Counted from the stretch's first letter, positions 9,898 through 19,645 are shown. The stretch: 64,000 bases of DNA from Pseudomonas sp. PDM14 (GCF_014851905.1 NZ_JACVAQ010000002.1:124001-188000); one strand, 5' to 3'. The notes: a model not told the origin generated them from the sequence alone. A program made the numbers and translations.

Positions 9898-10620
9898 ATG
9901 AGTCAGATCGTCAACCGCGCCGTGCGCTATGAGGTCGAAGGCCGTTCATTCGAGGGACGGCTGCTGTTCGATGGCTCCAGCCAGGGTGCGCGTCCAGGGC
10001 TGCTGATGGCGCCGAACTGGATGGGCGTTTCTGCACGCGCCATCGACATGGCCGAGCGCGTGGCCACGCGTGGTTACGTGGTGCTGGTAGCCGACCTGTA
10101 TGGCGCCGATGTGCGCCCGCAGGATGCGCAGCAGGCGAGCGCCGCGATGATGGCGGTGAAAGACACACCGGCCCTGCGCCAGCGCATGCAGGCGGCGTTG
10201 ATGACCTTGCGCGAGCAGCGCGATATCCCGCTGGACGCAGCGCGCCTGGCCACTTTCGGCTTCTGCTTTGGCGGTCACTGCACCCTGGAGCTGGCCCGTT
10301 CAGGCGCTGAGGTGCAGGCGTCGATATCCTTCCACGGCACATTGAGCACTGCCGACCCGGCCGATGCACTGAACATCAAGGGCGCGGTACTGGTGCTCGA
10401 TGGCGCCGCCGACCCCCTGGTACCACGTGAGCAGTTGGGCGAGTTCGTCGCCGAGATGCTTCTGGCCGACGTTGACTGGCAGCTGAGCAGCTTCGCCGGG
10501 GCCGTGCATTCCTTCACCGACCCGCTCGCCAATACGCCCGGCCGCATGCAGTACGACGCCAGAGCTTCGCAGCGCGCCTTCGCCGCAATGTACGAGCTGC
10601 TCGACGAGGTTTTCGCCTAG
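9898..10620 (+). CDS. Dienelactone-hydrolase family alpha/beta hydrolase
   Basis: A 240-residue soluble alpha/beta hydrolase of the dienelactone hydrolase family. The nucleophile elbow is GFCFGGH, so Cys is the nucleophile as in classical dienelactone hydrolases; the later Asp of VLDGAADP and the His of AVHSF complete the expected triad. The frame is open 43 codons further upstream, but the ATG at 9898 gives the normal family N-terminus and has a purine-rich AGGGG before it. It stands alone between the HD-GYP gene and the convergent pirin gene. Context gives no aromatic pathway, so a housekeeping ester or lactone substrate is more likely than chlorocatechol degradation. Confidence 0.88.
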   Translation: MSQIVNRAVRYEVEGRSFEGRLLFDGSSQGARPGLLMAPNWMGVSARAIDMAERVATRGYVVLVADLYGADVRPQDAQQASAAMMAVKDTPALRQRMQAALMTLREQRDIPLDAARLATFGFCFGGHCTLELARSGAEVQASISFHGTLSTADPADALNIKGAVLVLDGAADPLVPREQLGEFVAEMLLADVDWQLSSFAGAVHSFTDPLANTPGRMQYDARASQRAFAAMYELLDEVFA

Positions 10621-10627
10621 CTGCGCG

Positions 10628-11503
10628 TCATGGCCGTCGCGGCAGCTCAATGCGTGCGTCTTCGCCCGGCACGCGTGGCCAGTCGCCATCCGCCCAGCGT
10701 TGCCGGGCCTGCTCCAGCACGAGCGGATCACTGGCGATGAAATTCCAGAACATCCGTAGCGGCCCCAGCGGCTCCCCGCCGATCAGTACCAGGTGGCATT
10801 CGCTGCAGGCGATCAGGGTCATGGCTTCGCCTTCCGGCAACACTGCCAGCCCGTGCAGGGGCAGGTCGCTGTCTTCCAGCTGGGCGTCACCGTCGATCAG
10901 GTACAGTGCCCGTTCGCGGTGTTCCGCCGGAATCAGCAGGCTGGCGCCGGCCTGCAGGTGCAGCTCGGCGTACAGCGTGGGCGAGCGCACGGCCACTGGC
11001 GACTGCAGGCAGAAACCGTTGCCGGCGATCAGGCGGATCGTCACGCCCAGGCTGTCGCTGACTGGCAGGCTCGCTGCCGGGTAGTGCGCATAGCTCGGAT
11101 CGCCTTGTTCGTCGGCCTGGGGCAATGCCAGCCAGACCTGCAAACCATGCAGGGTCGAGCCGCTGGCGCGCAGCGCCGCCGGGGTTCGTTCGACATGCGC
11201 CACGGCACGGCCAGCGGTCATCCAGCTGACGTCACCGGGTTGCACCAACTGGTCCGAGCCGAGGCTGTCCTTGTGCTGCAGCGCGCCGTCGAACAGGTAG
11301 GTGAGGGTAGACAGGCCGATGTGTGGGTGCGCGTTGATGTTCATCCCACTGCCGGGCGCGTAGGTCTGCTCCAGCATGTGGTCGAAGAACACGAACGGGC
11401 CGATGCTGCGGCACTTGGCCGACGGCAGCGGACGCAGGATCGGTTGGCCGGCGATGTCCTCGGCGCGCGGCTGGATCAGCAGCAGGCCACTCATCTCAGG
11501 CAT
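10628..11503 (-). CDS. Pirin family protein
   Basis: A 291-residue bicupin of the pirin family. The N-terminal cupin shows GPFVFFDHM and NAHPHIGLSTLTYLFDG, where the histidines and a later Glu normally bind iron; the C-terminal cupin follows from about residue 180. Bacterial pirins have been tied to quercetinase activity and to redox sensing, so the role is uncertain. The frame overlaps the end of the upstream OsmC-like gene by 8 bp if the first Met is used; a second Met three codons on would remove the overlap. The two genes almost certainly form one leftward transcript. Confidence 0.9.
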   Translation of the reverse strand: MPEMSGLLLIQPRAEDIAGQPILRPLPSAKCRSIGPFVFFDHMLEQTYAPGSGMNINAHPHIGLSTLTYLFDGALQHKDSLGSDQLVQPGDVSWMTAGRAVAHVERTPAALRASGSTLHGLQVWLALPQADEQGDPSYAHYPAASLPVSDSLGVTIRLIAGNGFCLQSPVAVRSPTLYAELHLQAGASLLIPAEHRERALYLIDGDAQLEDSDLPLHGLAVLPEGEAMTLIACSECHLVLIGGEPLGPLRMFWNFIASDPLVLEQARQRWADGDWPRVPGEDARIELPRRP

Positions 11504-11891
11504 CGCTCAGGCGGGTGCTGACGACGACGTCGGTCTCGGTCATCAGCTTGTGCACCGGGCACTTGTCAGCGATGCGCAGCAGCTGTTCGCGCTGGGCGTC
11601 GTCGAGTGCGCCATGCAGCTGCAGCGCGACGTTGAGGCGGTAGGTGCCCTTGCGTTCCTCGCTGTCGTCGCGACTGACCTGCACGTCGACGTTGTCCAGG
11701 GCGATGCCTTTCTGCCGCGCGTACAGCGCCAGGGTCAGCGCCTTGCAGGCACCGAGGGCGGCGTCGAACAGGTCGTGGGGTTCCGGTGCCGAGGCGGCGC
11801 CGCCGAAGGCGACTGGCACGTCGCTGTGCAGAGTGTGTTCGCCGATGGTGATGCGCTGGCGCAGGCCGCTTTCCGTGGTGATCTCGATCAT
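11496..11891 (-). CDS. OsmC/Ohr family protein
   Basis: A 131-residue OsmC-superfamily protein. Two cysteines stand at the positions used for thiol-dependent peroxide reduction in this family, one in ALGACKAL and one in DKCPVHK. Such proteins detoxify organic or fatty-acid hydroperoxides in the cytosol, usually as intertwined dimers. It heads a two-gene leftward unit with a pirin gene, an association consistent with oxidative stress handling. The start ATG at 11891 has a GGAGTTG sequence upstream. Which OsmC subgroup it belongs to cannot be settled without alignment. Confidence 0.9.
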   Translation of the reverse strand: MIEITTESGLRQRITIGEHTLHSDVPVAFGGAASAPEPHDLFDAALGACKALTLALYARQKGIALDNVDVQVSRDDSEERKGTYRLNVALQLHGALDDAQREQLLRIADKCPVHKLMTETDVVVSTRLSDA

Positions 11892-11972
11892 GACAACTCC
11901 TGGGCTGGTCGGGAGGCACCAGCCTAGCCCAGGAATCGTCCGCAGCCTACCGCCAACACGCGGGCAACGGCT

Positions 11973-13367
11973 CTAGACCAGCGCTGAGAGGCGCACGTCA
12001 GCACCCAACACACGTTGCAGGCGACCATCCGCCCCGCGGATCGGCACCGATACGGTGAAGCAGAAATCGTCGGTGGCCGAAGAGCGGTAGACCTGGGTGA
12101 TGTGACTCTGCAGCGAGTCCGCCACGGCGCGGAACCACGGACGCTGGCTCCAGTTGCGGCCGCGGCAGGACGGGCCGTCCTGATGCGCCACGTCGCTGGC
12201 GAAGATGTTGTCGGAGAGCTGCACGCCGTTGCCGTCGACCAGGTAGAACAGCTCGAAGCGGGCATCGCGACGCAGGGTGTCGACGAGCAGGCGCTCGGCA
12301 CCGGCGACATCACCGGCCAGTGGGGCCTGGCTGGCGAGTTGCTCGACGCTGGATTGCACCGCGCGGTGCAGTTCCAGGCGGAAGTCGCCGAGCCCCTGCA
12401 GCAGGCGGTCGCCATCTTCGCGCACCGCCTTGCTGTGACGCAGCACCTGACCGGCCTTGCCAAGCAGGTCGCCGGCAACCTGGGCAATTTGCTGTACATC
12501 GCCATTGATCGAGCGCACGGCCTGGCCGATCTGCTCGGTGCCGGTGGCGATGTGGCCGACGCGCTCGTCGAGACGGTCCATCACGTCGCGGGTGCTGTCC
12601 AGACCATTGCCGACCTGCAGCATACCCAGGCGACCGTCGTCGACGGCCTGGTGCATGCGTTCGCCGGCGCTGCTCAGTTGCTGCATGCCTTCGCGAAAGC
12701 GTTCGATGATGGTGCTGACCTGGCCGGTGGCCTCGGTGGTATGGCCGGCCAGGCGACGCACCTCTTCGGCGACCACGGCGAAGCCGCGGCCATGCTCGCC
12801 GGCGCGGGCGGCCTCGATGGCGGCGTTGAGCGCGAGCAGGTTGGTCTGCTGGGAAATGCTGGCGATCACGCCAATGACCTTGCTGACTTCCTCCAGCTGC
12901 GAGCTGAGGTTGCCGATCACCTGGCCCAGATCGCTTTCGCAGGCGCCAATCACGTCGACCTGGCGCAGTACATCCTGGCCGCTCTGCTGGCACTGGCGCA
13001 GGGTGCTGGAGACCTCGCCGGAGAGGCGGGCGACTTCGGCGGCGCCGGGCACCAGTTCGACATCGAGGGTGGTAGTGACCTGTTCGCTGGCGCTGGCGAT
13101 CAGCTCCGAGGATTGCGCCAGGCTCTGCCCGCTTTCCTGGTTGGCGCTGGCGATGGTCGCCAGTTGCGGGGCGTGCGCGGCGATGCCCACGGCGGCGCCG
13201 AGGCTGGTGCGGATGCGCTGGTGCAGGCTGTCGCTGAAGCGGTTGAGGCGGCCCATCCAGGGCTGATTTTCCGGTAGGCGGGTGGTCAGATCATGGCTGT
13301 TGAACAGCGCGCTGAGGGCTTCTTCGTCCCGAGTACGCTGCGATGGTTTGCGCAGTAGCTGCAGCAT
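11973..13367 (-). CDS. Soluble methyl-accepting chemotaxis-like protein with C-terminal PDC/Cache-like domain
   Basis: A 464-residue chemoreceptor-type signalling protein without a convincing membrane segment. The signalling hairpin is clear at residues 171-208 ([18 protein letters not shown] and [15 protein letters not shown]). Unusually, the putative sensor follows the signalling helices: residues ~365-464 contain [12 protein letters not shown] and [10 protein letters not shown], typical of PDC/Cache sensor domains, which normally are periplasmic and N-terminal. The start at 13367 is chosen because of an AGGAG site 8 bases upstream; the open frame continues 22 codons further. The likely role is cytoplasmic sensing by a receptor array; ligand unknown. 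It is not near che genes. Confidence 0.85.
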   Translation of the reverse strand: MLQLLRKPSQRTRDEEALSALFNSHDLTTRLPENQPWMGRLNRFSDSLHQRIRTSLGAAVGIAAHAPQLATIASANQESGQSLAQSSELIASASEQVTTTLDVELVPGAAEVARLSGEVSSTLRQCQQSGQDVLRQVDVIGACESDLGQVIGNLSSQLEEVSKVIGVIASISQQTNLLALNAAIEAARAGEHGRGFAVVAEEVRRLAGHTTEATGQVSTIIERFREGMQQLSSAGERMHQAVDDGRLGMLQVGNGLDSTRDVMDRLDERVGHIATGTEQIGQAVRSINGDVQQIAQVAGDLLGKAGQVLRHSKAVREDGDRLLQGLGDFRLELHRAVQSSVEQLASQAPLAGDVAGAERLLVDTLRRDARFELFYLVDGNGVQLSDNIFASDVAHQDGPSCRGRNWSQRPWFRAVADSLQSHITQVYRSSATDDFCFTVSVPIRGADGRLQRVLGADVRLSALV

Positions 13368-13498
13368 GGCGAATCTCCTGAGGTCTGCAGTCCGCCGTGC
13401 AAGCACGGTGCCAGCATCTGTGATGGCTGTCACAAGGCTGGCGTCAGCCCAACGGCGCTTTCGTGCGCCATTTCAAGGCGATTCGCTGACGTGGTGCG

Positions 13499-14395
13499 CT
13501 ATTTGGAGGCGGCGCCAACGCCCGATCTAGAGTTTGTGGGGTGGTACCAGAGCTGTTCGCGCAGGAGCGGGATGTTGTCGGGCAGGTCAGGGTTCTGCAA
13601 TTCGATGATGCGGCGCTTGTCGAGCCCGGCCTGGCGGATGGCGTCGCCATGATGCTGCTGGAACAGGCGCTCGAAACTGCCGTCGGCGATCATCTTTTCC
13701 AGGCCGCTCTCGATGGCTTCGGCCAGGTCGGCGCGAGCGCGTGAGGTGAAGAAATAGAACGCGGTGGGGTAGTGCAGGACGATGTGCTCGTCGACCTCCA
13801 GGGCCAGGCCTTCCTTGTGCGCTTCGGCCTGTTCGCTCCAGGCCACCACCACCTCACGCGGAAAGACATCGAAGCGCCCGGCATCGAGCATGCGGAACAG
13901 GCTGGCGTAGCTCTGGCTGGTCACCACCTGCAGGCCGTTGCTGCGCAGGATCGCGGTGTCTGGCCAGTCGGCGCGCTGGCCGAAGCGCATCGGTCGCAGG
14001 TCGGCCAGGCTATCGACCGATTTCAGCCAGTGCTGGTCCTCGCGGCGAACCAGCGCCACGCGCCAGCCGATCAGGCCTTTATAAATCGGGATGCGGATCG
14101 GCAGCAGGGTGTTTTCCCGCTCGCGGGTGGTCATGGTCCACATCAGCTGCACGGCGCCGTCGTTGTGCTCCAGCGAGCGCTGCGCGCGACTTTGCGGCAT
14201 GGCCTGGTCGGAGGCGCGCAGTTGATAGTCGCCGCCACTCTTGGTCAGCGCCTGACGCAGCAGCTCGACCACGTAGGCTTCCGGGTCGGTACCGGTAGAG
14301 TGCAGCGGATAGACCAGCGTCTCGCCGGCGAACAACGGCGGGGCGCAGAACAGCAGAAGACCGAGCAGGCGGGCGAATGACATGCAGCGACTCAT
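13499..14395 (-). CDS. Periplasmic solute-binding protein (SBP_bac_3-like)
   Basis: A 298-residue secreted protein: basic start, hydrophobic core and a cleavage site near PPLFAGE give a Sec signal peptide. The mature part resembles family 3 amino-acid-type binding proteins, with features such as DLRPMRFGQ, the LDAGRFDVFPRE segment and a YYFF-like beta strand. No permease or ATPase gene is adjacent, so it may be an orphan binding protein or sensory ligand binder; Pseudomonas has many of these. The frame is open far upstream over the divergent gene, which is an artefact; the ATG at 14395 or 14383 starts the signal peptide. Confidence 0.8.
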   Translation of the reverse strand: MSRCMSFARLLGLLLFCAPPLFAGETLVYPLHSTGTDPEAYVVELLRQALTKSGGDYQLRASDQAMPQSRAQRSLEHNDGAVQLMWTMTTRERENTLLPIRIPIYKGLIGWRVALVRREDQHWLKSVDSLADLRPMRFGQRADWPDTAILRSNGLQVVTSQSYASLFRMLDAGRFDVFPREVVVAWSEQAEAHKEGLALEVDEHIVLHYPTAFYFFTSRARADLAEAIESGLEKMIADGSFERLFQQHHGDAIRQAGLDKRRIIELQNPDLPDNIPLLREQLWYHPTNSRSGVGAASK

Positions 14396-14503
14396 CGAGG
14401 ATGGCAACGCACCATGATGGCGCCTCGCGCGGCGTCTTGCCAGTGAACCAGCAGCGCGCTTCGCCGGTCTATCCTTGCCTTGCCCATTCACGGAGGATTG
14501 CCC

Positions 14504-15526
14504 TTGCGTATCTCGCGCCACCTGTTCGCCACGACCCTGGCCCTGCTCGCACTGGATTGCCTGGCGCGCGATTACCACTACAGCGATTCGCACCTGCACT
14601 ACGTGGATTTCTTCCAGGAAACCGAGGGCATGAGCACGCTGCTGAAGGCGATGGATGCCGGCAAGATCGACCATGCGATGGTCTCCGGCATACCGGTGGC
14701 GAAGAAGTGGCACGAGGACGAACCCAAGCGCCCGCGCTACTACGCCGGTGACGACGCCGGTGCCTACTGGTACAGCGCCACCGACGTGTTTGTTGCGGCC
14801 GCCGTGAAGAAGCTCTCGCCGGAGCAGCGCAAGCGCGTGCACCCATTCCTCTCCGGCTTCAATCCCACCGACAAGAACGCCGATGCGCACATCCGTCGCA
14901 TGCTCGAACTCGATCCGGGGCTGTGGCAGGGTCTGGGGGAAGTGTTCACCCGCCATGACGACCTCACCGCGCTGATCTATGGCGATACGCCGCGGGCCAA
15001 CAACGAGGCGATGGCGCGGGTCTATCACCTTGCTGCCGAGTACGACCTGCCGGTGATGGTGCATTCCAACGTCACCTCCAAGCGCGAGCGCAACCCGTTG
15101 TACCTGGCGGAGATCGAAGACCCGCTGCGCAATCATCCGCACGTGCGGTTCATCTGGGCGCATGCCGGCACCAGCCTGGAAATCCACCGTCATCAGGAAC
15201 ACCTGGAGTTTCTCCACGGCACGCTCGAACGCATGCTTGGCGAATACCCGAACCTGTATATCGACCTGTCCTGGAGCGTGTTGCAGCCGTACCTGCTGGA
15301 TGCCAAGGGCACGCCCGATCCGAAATGGCTGAAGCTGGTGGAGGCTTACCCAGACCGCTTCATGCTCGGCTCCGATGTCGTGGGGCGCTTCGAGGGTTTG
15401 GGCGACTACCTCCGGGCGTTCGATCCATTTCTCGACGCGTTGCCGGAGAAGGTCGCGCAGCAGGTCGCGCGGGACAACTTCCTCGCCGTGTTGCCGCGCA
15501 AGCGTCAGGCGCAGATCGCCGACTAA
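14504..15526 (+). CDS. Secreted amidohydrolase family 2 protein
   Basis: A 340-residue amidohydrolase of the TIM-barrel type. Metal-ligand positions are visible: DSHLHYVDF (HxH of strand 1), VMVHSNV, FIWAHAG and the Asp of MLGSDVV. The start is taken as TTG at 14504 because GGAGG lies seven bases before it and because the resulting N-terminus (RISRHLFATTLALLALDCLA) is a signal peptide; the upstream ATG at 14480 lacks such a site. Export to the periplasm is uncommon for this family. It is divergently transcribed from the solute-binding protein gene. Substrate unknown, possibly a lactone or decarboxylation substrate as in related enzymes. Confidence 0.82.
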   Translation: MRISRHLFATTLALLALDCLARDYHYSDSHLHYVDFFQETEGMSTLLKAMDAGKIDHAMVSGIPVAKKWHEDEPKRPRYYAGDDAGAYWYSATDVFVAAAVKKLSPEQRKRVHPFLSGFNPTDKNADAHIRRMLELDPGLWQGLGEVFTRHDDLTALIYGDTPRANNEAMARVYHLAAEYDLPVMVHSNVTSKRERNPLYLAEIEDPLRNHPHVRFIWAHAGTSLEIHRHQEHLEFLHGTLERMLGEYPNLYIDLSWSVLQPYLLDAKGTPDPKWLKLVEAYPDRFMLGSDVVGRFEGLGDYLRAFDPFLDALPEKVAQQVARDNFLAVLPRKRQAQIAD

Positions 15527-15587
15527 CTGTCATCAGGCTGTAACGCAGTGGTCATAGCCTCGCGCCATCCCAATCAAGGAGCGCGAT

Positions 15588-16049
15588 ATGAAAGTCTTCA
15601 GCCTGACTGCCCTGGCGCTGAGCCTGGTCTCGACCATGACCCTGGCCGAGGTCCACGTCGACGGGCCGGTCGAGTACGGTGTGTTCGCCACCCAGTTCAA
15701 GGACCCGCAACCCGGCGAGCGCATTCTCAGTCGTTCCAACCAGAAGATCGAGCAGACCGACCAGGTGCCGGCGCGCCTCGGTAGCAAGTTCGGCATGCGT
15801 TACAACCTGCGCGGCAAGGTGGCCGGTGATCAGCCGCTGACCCTGTTGTACCTCACGCCGGGCCTGGTCAGTGTCGATGGCAAGCGCCAGGACAAGATCG
15901 AGCTGGTCCAGCAACTGGTGCCAGATGCCCCGCAGGACGTGATGGCCTTCGAATTCACCGAGCCGCATGAAGTGGTCGCCGGAGAGTGGACCTTCATGGT
16001 GTTCCAGGGAGATCGCCTGCTGGCGCAGCAGCGCTTCCAGGTTCGCTGA
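15588..16049 (+). CDS. Exported DUF3859 protein
   Basis: A 153-residue protein with a clear Sec signal peptide (MKVFSLTALALSLVSTMTLA) and a mature part of predicted beta-sandwich type: repeated short strands, YGVFATQF near the start and GEWTFMVFQGDRLL near the end. This matches the DUF3859 family as I recall it; members are periplasmic and of unknown function. AAGGAG lies seven bases before the ATG. A strong terminator follows 17 bases after the stop. It is a single-gene transcript between the amidohydrolase and a chemoreceptor gene. Confidence 0.85.
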   Translation: MKVFSLTALALSLVSTMTLAEVHVDGPVEYGVFATQFKDPQPGERILSRSNQKIEQTDQVPARLGSKFGMRYNLRGKVAGDQPLTLLYLTPGLVSVDGKRQDKIELVQQLVPDAPQDVMAFEFTEPHEVVAGEWTFMVFQGDRLLAQQRFQVR

Positions 16050-16066
16050 CCCCGCCGTCGAGAAGA

Positions 16067-16096
16067 GCCCGGCGCAGCGATGCGCCGGGCTTTTTT
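16067..16096 (+). terminator. Intrinsic terminator after the DUF3859 gene
   Basis: A 10-bp perfect stem GCCCGGCGCA / TGCGCCGGGC with loop GCGA, followed by six T residues. It closes the transcript of the DUF3859 gene and insulates the following chemoreceptor gene. Confidence 0.9.
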
Positions 16097-16213
16097 GCGT
16101 TTGTCGCTAAAGCCGCGGGGTAGACAGGTCGATAGAGGGAGACGGGCAATCGGCTCGCAGAGCTGGCGCAAGACCAGCCACTGCCATTCGGATCTCTTGG
16201 AAAGGACGCTGTC

Positions 16214-17839
16214 ATGTCGTTGAGAAATATCAAAGTCGCCACGCGAGCCGCTCTTGGCTTCGCCTTTATGGCCCTGCTGGTGCTGATTCTGGGTGGTTTC
16301 GCCCTGGTGCAGATGCAGCGCATGAATGCGCAGTCCAGCGAGGTCGACCAGGTCTGGTTGCCAAGCATCCTCGCCCTCAATGACGTCGGCCAGAACGCGC
16401 TGCGCGTGCGCGCCCTGACCCTGCGCCTGCTGGTGATCCGTGACGAGCAGGCCCTGCGTGACAACGAGCAGCGCCTGGAGGCCATCAAGCAGGACCTGCA
16501 GGCGGCCCAGAACCGCTACGAAGGCCTGATCAGCACGGACGAAGAACGCGCGCTGTACAACAGCTTCAACTCGGTCAAGGCGCAGTACATGCGCGAGCAG
16601 GAGCGAGTGGTCGACTACTCGCGCAAGGACATGATCGACGAGGCCATCGATGTCGCCAGCGGTGAGTTAAACCAGCACGCCGATGCCATGGTCAAGGCGC
16701 TCACGGACCTCACTGAACTCAACAAGCAGGGTGCCGGGCAGGCCGCGCAGAAAAACCGTGCGGTGTTCGACAGCGCCACTACTCTGGTCATCCTGCTGAT
16801 GGTCACCGCCGTGGTGCTGACCATATTCCTGGCCCTGCTGCTGACTCGCAGCATCGTCCGGCCGCTGGCTCAGGCGGTAGGCGTGGCGCAGGTTGTCGCC
16901 TCCGGGGATCTGACCCAGGACATTTTTGTCGAGGGTGAGGACGAGCCTGCACAACTGCTGCAGGCTCTGAAAACCATGCAGCGCAGCCTGCGCGATACCA
17001 TCCAGCGCATCGCCGACTCTTCCAGCCAACTGGCCTCGGCCTCCGAGGAGTTGCATGCGGTGACCGAGGATTCGACCCGCGGTCTGCATCAGCAGAACAA
17101 CGAAATCGAACAGGCCGCCACCGCGGTCAACCAGATGACCGCGGCCGTCGAGGAAGTGGCACGTAACGCTGTGGACACCTCGGAAGCGTCACGCTCGACC
17201 GACCGCACGGCGAAGCAGGGGCAGGAACAGGTGCGCCAGACCGTGGAGTCGATCAGTCACCTGGCCCAGGATGTGACCAGCACCTCCAGCGAAGTCGGTG
17301 AGCTGGCCGGCAAGGTGCGCAATATCAGCCAGGTACTCGACGTGATTCGCGCAATCGCCGAACAGACCAACCTGCTGGCCCTCAACGCTGCCATCGAGGC
17401 GGCACGTGCCGGTGACGCGGGACGTGGGTTCGCGGTGGTAGCCGACGAGGTGCGCGCGCTGGCCCATCGCACGCAGCAGTCGACCCAGGAAATCGAGCAG
17501 ATGATCGGCGGCATCCAGCAGGGCGCCGAGAAGGCGGTGAACGCGATGCAGGGCAGCAACTCGCGTGCACACTCGACCCTGGAGCTGGCGCAGGCGGCCG
17601 GCCGTGCGTTGGAAGAAATTACCCAGGCCATTGCCTCGATCAATGAGCGCAACCTGGTCATCGCCAGCGCCTCTGAAGAGCAGGCGCAGGTGGCGCGCGA
17701 GGTCGACCGAAACCTGGTGAACATCCGTGACCTGTCGCTGCAGTCGTCGGCCGGTGCCAACCAGACCAGTGCTGCCAGCCAGGAACTGTCGCGCCTGGCC
17801 GTGGACTTAAACAGCCTGGTGGCGCAGTTCCGTACCTGA
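16214..17839 (+). CDS. Methyl-accepting chemotaxis protein with 4HB sensor domain
   Basis: A 541-residue transmembrane chemoreceptor with classical layout: membrane segment ~11-34, periplasmic four-helix-bundle ligand domain ~35-190 (helical and rich in Q, E and R), second membrane segment ~190-212 (TLVILLMVTAVVLTIFLALL), HAMP domain, then the signalling domain with the hairpin tip [20 protein letters not shown] near residues 380-400. It would pass periplasmic ligand signals to CheA through CheW. AAAGGA precedes the ATG. It is followed by a bidirectional terminator shared with fabB. Ligand not predictable. Confidence 0.95.
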   Translation: MSLRNIKVATRAALGFAFMALLVLILGGFALVQMQRMNAQSSEVDQVWLPSILALNDVGQNALRVRALTLRLLVIRDEQALRDNEQRLEAIKQDLQAAQNRYEGLISTDEERALYNSFNSVKAQYMREQERVVDYSRKDMIDEAIDVASGELNQHADAMVKALTDLTELNKQGAGQAAQKNRAVFDSATTLVILLMVTAVVLTIFLALLLTRSIVRPLAQAVGVAQVVASGDLTQDIFVEGEDEPAQLLQALKTMQRSLRDTIQRIADSSSQLASASEELHAVTEDSTRGLHQQNNEIEQAATAVNQMTAAVEEVARNAVDTSEASRSTDRTAKQGQEQVRQTVESISHLAQDVTSTSSEVGELAGKVRNISQVLDVIRAIAEQTNLLALNAAIEAARAGDAGRGFAVVADEVRALAHRTQQSTQEIEQMIGGIQQGAEKAVNAMQGSNSRAHSTLELAQAAGRALEEITQAIASINERNLVIASASEEQAQVAREVDRNLVNIRDLSLQSSAGANQTSAASQELSRLAVDLNSLVAQFRT

Positions 17840-17857
17840 TCCATTTTCCCTGAGGAA

Positions 17858-17887
17858 TAAAAAAACGGCGCCCTTGGGCGCCGTTTT
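17858..17887. terminator. Bidirectional intrinsic terminator (chemoreceptor / fabB)
   Basis: A perfect stem AAAACGGCGCCC / GGGCGCCGTTTT with a two-base loop, A tract on the left and T tract on the right. It lies between the convergent chemoreceptor and fabB genes and can end both transcripts. Confidence 0.9.
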
Positions 17888-17900
17888 CATTGCACGCTGA

Positions 17901-19118
17901 TCAGCCTTTGTAGCGTTGCAGGATCAGCGTGGCGTTGGTACCGCCAAAGCCGAAGCTGTTGCTCATCACGGTGTTCAGCGTGGCGTTTTCACGCGTCTCA
18001 CGCAGGATCGGCAGGTCGGCGACTTCCGGATCCAGCTCATCGATGTTGGCCGAGCCAGCGATGAAGTTGCCTTCCATCATCAACAGGCAGTAGATCGCTT
18101 CCTGCACGCCAGCGGCACCCAGGGAGTGACCGGAAAGGCTCTTGGTCGAGCTGATTGGCGGTGCCTTGTCGCCGAACACGGCGCGCACACCCTTGATTTC
18201 CGCGACGTCACCGACCGGGGTCGAGGTGCCGTGGGTGTTCAGGTAATCGATCGGTGCGTCGACGGTGGCCAGCGCCTGCTGCATGCAGCGGATCGCGCCT
18301 TCGCCGCTCGGGGCGACCATGTCGTAACCGTCGGAGGTGGCGCCGTAGCCGACGACTTCGGCGTAGATTTTCGCGCCACGCTTGAGTGCATGCTCCAGCT
18401 CCTCGACCACTACCATGCCGCCACCGCCAGCGATGACGAAACCGTCACGCTTGGCGTCGTAGGCGCGCGAGGCTTTTTCCGGGGTGTCGTTGTACTGGGT
18501 GGAGAGGGCGCCCATGGCGTCGAACAGGCAGCTCTGGCTCCAGTGTTCTTCCTCACCGCCGCCGGCGAAGACGATGTCCTGCTTGCCCAGCTGAATCTGC
18601 TCCATGGCCTGGCCGATGCAATGTGCGCTGGTGGCGCAGGCCGAGGAGATGGAGAAGTTCACACCCTTGATCTGGAACGGCGTGGCCAGACAGGCCGACA
18701 CAGTACTGCCCATGGTGCGGGTGACGCGGTATGGGCCGATGCGTTTGACGCCTTTCTCGCGCAGGGTGTCGATGGCTTCCATCTGGTTCAGCGTGGAGGC
18801 GCCGCCAGAGCCGGCGATCAGGCCGGTGCGCGGGTTGGATACCTGCTCCGGAGTGAGGCCGGAATCGGCGATGGCTTTTTCCATCGACAGGTAGGCGTAG
18901 GCCGCGGCGTCGCCCATGAAGCGGAAGACCTTGCGGTCGATCAGCTCTTCAAGGTTGAGGTCGATTGAGCCGGACACGTGGCTGCGCAGCCCCATTTCAG
19001 CGTAAGCCGGGTTGAAACGGATGCCCGCCTTGCCTGTGCGCAGGCTGGCGGAAACGGTGTCTTTGTCATTGCCCAGGCACGAAACGATGCCCAGACCGGT
19101 GATCACGACGCGACGCAT
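17901..19118 (-). CDS. fabB: 3-oxoacyl-ACP synthase I
   Basis: Full-length beta-ketoacyl-ACP synthase I, 405 residues. The Cys-His-His triad is evident: Cys in SSACATSAH, His in [11 protein letters not shown] and His in [11 protein letters not shown]. The C-terminal [10 protein letters not shown] motif is present. In the cytosol it elongates the cis-3-decenoyl-ACP made by FabA and so commits carbon to unsaturated fatty acids. The start at 19118 ([10 protein letters not shown]) is canonical and lies 11 bases after the fabA stop, so fabA-fabB is an operon read leftward. A terminator follows immediately. Confidence 0.98.
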   Translation of the reverse strand: MRRVVITGLGIVSCLGNDKDTVSASLRTGKAGIRFNPAYAEMGLRSHVSGSIDLNLEELIDRKVFRFMGDAAAYAYLSMEKAIADSGLTPEQVSNPRTGLIAGSGGASTLNQMEAIDTLREKGVKRIGPYRVTRTMGSTVSACLATPFQIKGVNFSISSACATSAHCIGQAMEQIQLGKQDIVFAGGGEEEHWSQSCLFDAMGALSTQYNDTPEKASRAYDAKRDGFVIAGGGGMVVVEELEHALKRGAKIYAEVVGYGATSDGYDMVAPSGEGAIRCMQQALATVDAPIDYLNTHGTSTPVGDVAEIKGVRAVFGDKAPPISSTKSLSGHSLGAAGVQEAIYCLLMMEGNFIAGSANIDELDPEVADLPILRETRENATLNTVMSNSFGFGGTNATLILQRYKG

Positions 19119-19129
19119 GCGGATAACCC

Positions 19130-19645
19130 TTAGAAATTGTCGGTGGAGGTGAACAGGCCGACGCGCAAGCCTTCGGCACTGTAGATTTCGCGGCCATCGA
19201 CGCTGACGCTGCCATCGGCGATAGCCAGGATCAGCGAGCGGTTGATGGTGCGTTTGATATGGATGTTGTAGGTGACCTTCTTCGCGGTGGGCAGCACCTG
19301 GCCGAAGAACTTCACTTCGCCCGAACCCAGCGCACGGCCGCGGCCGGGGTTGCCCTGCCAGCCGAGGTAGAAGCCGACCAGCTGCCACATGGCGTCGAGG
19401 CCGAGGCAGCCGGGCATGACCGGGTCGCCTTCGAAGTGGCAGGCGAAGAACCACAGGTCCGGGGTGATATCGAGCTCGGCGACGATTTCGCCCTTGCCGT
19501 ACTTGCCGCCGGTTTCGCTGATGTGAGCGATGCGGTCGATCATCAGCATGTTGGGGGCGGGCAGTTGCGCATTACCCGGGCCGAACAGCTCGCCGCGGCT
19601 ACAGCGCAGCAGGTCTTCCCGGGTGAAGGCGTTTTGCTTGGTCAT
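19130..19645 (-). CDS. fabA: 3-hydroxydecanoyl-ACP dehydratase/isomerase
   Basis: A 171-residue hotdog enzyme of normal FabA length. The catalytic His of [13 protein letters not shown] and the Asp of CLGLDAMWQ are present. It dehydrates 3-hydroxydecanoyl-ACP and isomerises the trans-2 product to cis-3, the branch point of anaerobic-type unsaturated fatty acid synthesis. First gene of the fabA-fabB operon. An operator-like site with half-sites resembling those of FabR/DesT regulators lies 123 bases upstream of the start. Confidence 0.98.
   Translation of the reverse strand: MTKQNAFTREDLLRCSRGELFGPGNAQLPAPNMLMIDRIAHISETGGKYGKGEIVAELDITPDLWFFACHFEGDPVMPGCLGLDAMWQLVGFYLGWQGNPGRGRALGSGEVKFFGQVLPTAKKVTYNIHIKRTINRSLILAIADGSVSVDGREIYSAEGLRVGLFTSTDNF

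Noticed and set aside
12015..13277. A 420-codon plus-strand frame over the soluble chemoreceptor
   Set aside because: Alanine/glycine-rich mirror of receptor helices; the minus strand has the conserved hairpin motif and a ribosome site.
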